The notes under the pieces: generated by a model
Seen by the model: only the letters and a program-made list of their open reading frames with translations
What the model was told of the DNA's origin: nothing
The model's database searches: none
Shown here: positions 62,671 to 64,000 of the stretch, in pieces
Numbering within the stretch: the stretch's first letter is position 1
Layout of the letters: every line of letters begins with the position of its first letter
NCBI RefSeq assembly: GCF_018332455.1
Contig: NZ_BOPZ01000001.1
Coordinates: 62,001 to 126,000, forward strand
Direction of reading: 5' to 3'
Length of the DNA: 64,000 bases
Source: Clostridium polyendosporum
GTDB taxonomy: Bacteria; Bacillota; Clostridia; Clostridiales; Clostridiaceae
Position numbers and translations under genes: made by a program

Positions 62671-63174
62671 TTAAAGATAAATTTTTAAATAATGTATAGC
62701 GTCTCTGGGCCAAGTATCCTTTATAGCAATATTTAATGCATCAAAGGTATGTTGTGCAATAAGAGGCTCTCTATTAGAGGTAAAAGAAGTAATGATAGCA
62801 CTATGAAAAACTAAACCCTTACTGTCTCTTAAAAAAATAATATCTCCTAATTCTAGTAAATTTTTGTTAGTAATTTGTTTTCCTTTAGGTCCTGGATATC
62901 CTTTCTCATCATTTACTCGTAATAACCAATATAAAGAATGGGCCACAGACCAAGAAATAGAGCACTCATATTTAGGAGGCGTTAAAAGTTTTTTGTAGTA
63001 CCAAGGTTGAGGAGAATATGACATTGAAGCTCCACCTGCTAGCAGACATTGAGAAGTAAAATTTGTACAATCTCCCCCTACATTTTCTCTTAGAGGGAAA
63101 TATACAAATTCTTTGTTCGGTTTTAGTGCGTACTTATATGCATAATTTACTGCAGCTATTCTGTTATAAACCAT
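62671..63174 (-). CDS. Amidase-domain protein (putative Amidase_6)
   Basis: 167 residues from the ATG at 63174, which has AGGTGA at 6 bases; an ATG at 63213 has no RBS. The family motif around the likely nucleophile is VGGDCTNFTSQCLLAGG (Cys about 36). A His in FHSAIITS and the WPRDAIHYLK end are also typical. Members of this family are predicted cysteine hydrolases acting on wall peptides. No signal peptide. It is 84 bp downstream of the polysaccharide deacetylase gene on the same strand, perhaps co-transcribed. Confidence 0.75.
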   Translation of the reverse strand: MVYNRIAAVNYAYKYALKPNKEFVYFPLRENVGGDCTNFTSQCLLAGGASMSYSPQPWYYKKLLTPPKYECSISWSVAHSLYWLLRVNDEKGYPGPKGKQITNKNLLELGDIIFLRDSKGLVFHSAIITSFTSNREPLIAQHTFDALNIAIKDTWPRDAIHYLKIYL

Positions 63175-63258
63175 ATCTTCACCTGAAATATTTATATAGT
63201 TTATTTTATACATTTTTTACAAAATTGTACTTAGAGTAAGAAATAAAAACTTATATTA

Positions 63259-63969
63259 TTATTTTCTTCTAATCCTATATACTTCAGGGGTTTCAGATGT
63301 TATAACTTTAAACTTATAGTCATTTTTCTTATAATATTCAATAATTGATGGTAATGCCTTTACAGTATTTTTATTAACAGCCCCACAATGAAGAAGTATT
63401 ACTGCTGGATTTTTTATGCTTTGTGCTCTTTTAGCTATCATAGAAGGTTCAATTTTAGGATTAAGACCATCAGTAGAATCAACATTCCAATCATAAATTT
63501 TCAGTTCACTATTATGAAGATTATTAACCATAGATGCAGAAAGTTTGTATGAGCCATTATTGGATCCAAAAGGAAATCGAAGAATATTGGTTTTAAATCC
63601 GGTTACTTCATAAATAATTTGTTGAGTAAGAATCATCTCATCGATAAAACTCTGGTTACTTCTATAGATTTTATTTCTTTCATGGCTATAAGTATGAAGT
63701 CCTAGAGAATGTCCTTCATCTACCATTCTCCTAAGATCTTGTTCTTGGCCTTTTATCATTTTGCCTATTAGAAAGAAGGTAGCATTAACGTTATATTCTT
63801 TTAAAATATCCAGGATTTCTCTGGTTATTATTTCGCTGGGTCCATCATCAAAGGTTAAATAAACAATTTTCTCAGTTCTAGCTTCCTCTGTTAAGGAAAA
63901 ACACTTATATTGAGGAATAATAAAAATAAAAATTAAAATAAGTAAAAAAGTTTTTTTTATTACTTGCAT
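63259..63969 (-). CDS. Exported polysaccharide deacetylase (NodB domain)
   Basis: 236 residues. A signal peptide or anchor (MQVIKKTFLLILIFIFIIPQ) is followed by the NodB domain: motif 1 YLTFDDGPS (catalytic and metal Asp pair), motif 2 LGLHTYSHE (two metal His), motif 3 LRFPFGSNNGSY and motif 5 VILLHCG. It should deacetylate GlcNAc or MurNAc in the wall. The ATG at 63969 follows AAGGTGATTGATT. The TTG two codons earlier lies within this RBS. Confidence 0.9.
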   Translation of the reverse strand: MQVIKKTFLLILIFIFIIPQYKCFSLTEEARTEKIVYLTFDDGPSEIITREILDILKEYNVNATFFLIGKMIKGQEQDLRRMVDEGHSLGLHTYSHERNKIYRSNQSFIDEMILTQQIIYEVTGFKTNILRFPFGSNNGSYKLSASMVNNLHNSELKIYDWNVDSTDGLNPKIEPSMIAKRAQSIKNPAVILLHCGAVNKNTVKALPSIIEYYKKNDYKFKVITSETPEVYRIRRK

Positions 63970-64000
63970 AATCAATCACCTTTTTTATAATATTATCTGA

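Overview
The window is very AT-rich, with clostridial ribosome-binding sites, an [FeFe]-hydrogenase maturase (HydF), a tRNA-dependent amidation operon with an archaeal-type AspRS, a spore-protein-like ORF, and T-box and glycine riboswitches. It fits a spore-forming anaerobic Clostridium (sensu stricto) chromosome. I see no rRNA, tRNA, CRISPR array, transposase or prophage block.

Region 1 (1-7140) is a lasso-peptide gene cluster of the Firmicute kinase-containing (paeninodin-like) kind. Back-to-back 17-bp-spaced promoters drive a leftward pair (nucleotidyltransferase, ABC exporter) and a rightward unit: lasso cyclase, precursor A1, HPr-kinase-like kinase, PqqD-like B1, transglutaminase-like B2 and precursor A2. 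A2 is an unlisted 55-aa ORF. Both precursors share the leader pattern W-x-x-P-x-(L/I)-x-x-L-G-x-E-N-T and both end in His-Ser. That matches a kinase acting on a C-terminal serine.

Region 2 (7.2-14.6 kb) holds a small membrane protein, an Uup-type ABC-F ATPase, a VanW-like protein, an S66 LD-carboxypeptidase, and an OmpR-type two-component system followed by a small exported protein. Region 3 (14.7-19.8 kb) is the leftward aspS-gatC-gatA-gatB operon making Asn-tRNA/Gln-tRNA. It is controlled by a T-box whose specifier loop contains overlapping GAA (Glu) and AAC (Asn) triplets, followed by a second complete antiterminator/terminator unit.

Region 4 (20-34.8 kb) carries a class-I glutamine amidotransferase-like hydrolase, a double P-loop ATPase flanked by 71-bp inverted repeats, CstA, branched-chain aminotransferase, a patatin, a lipoprotein alkaline phosphatase, a YibE/F membrane protein, an exported beta-helix protein, a D-2-hydroxyacid dehydrogenase and a DUF2238 membrane protein. 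Region 5 (35-45 kb) has a tandem glycine riboswitch with an alanine/glycine:cation symporter, an ABC-F protein, an AI-2E family protein, exonuclease III, an SASP-like protein, an M50 peptidase, and a RIC di-iron repair protein next to a Crp/Fnr regulator. Region 6 (45-55.6 kb) holds gltB-gltD, a truncated SDR, aspA-hydF and adenosine deaminase. Region 7 (55.9-64 kb) holds a small protein kinase lacking an AUG start, a DUF4250 protein, a tRNA-Trp T-box with trpP, hypothetical genes, a hemerythrin-domain protein and cell-wall enzymes.

Two families of dispersed intergenic hairpin elements run through the whole window. Family 1 has a palindrome (TTTCACRAAGTGAAA) followed by a hairpin whose loop (CTCGATG) is conserved while the stem sequence changes and stays paired. 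Family 2 has ends related to ACAACTTCA/TGAAGTTGT and an inner hairpin, again with a conserved loop and covarying stem. Family 1 copies are nested inside two family 2 copies. These elements and the lasso cluster are the least explained and most interesting content.
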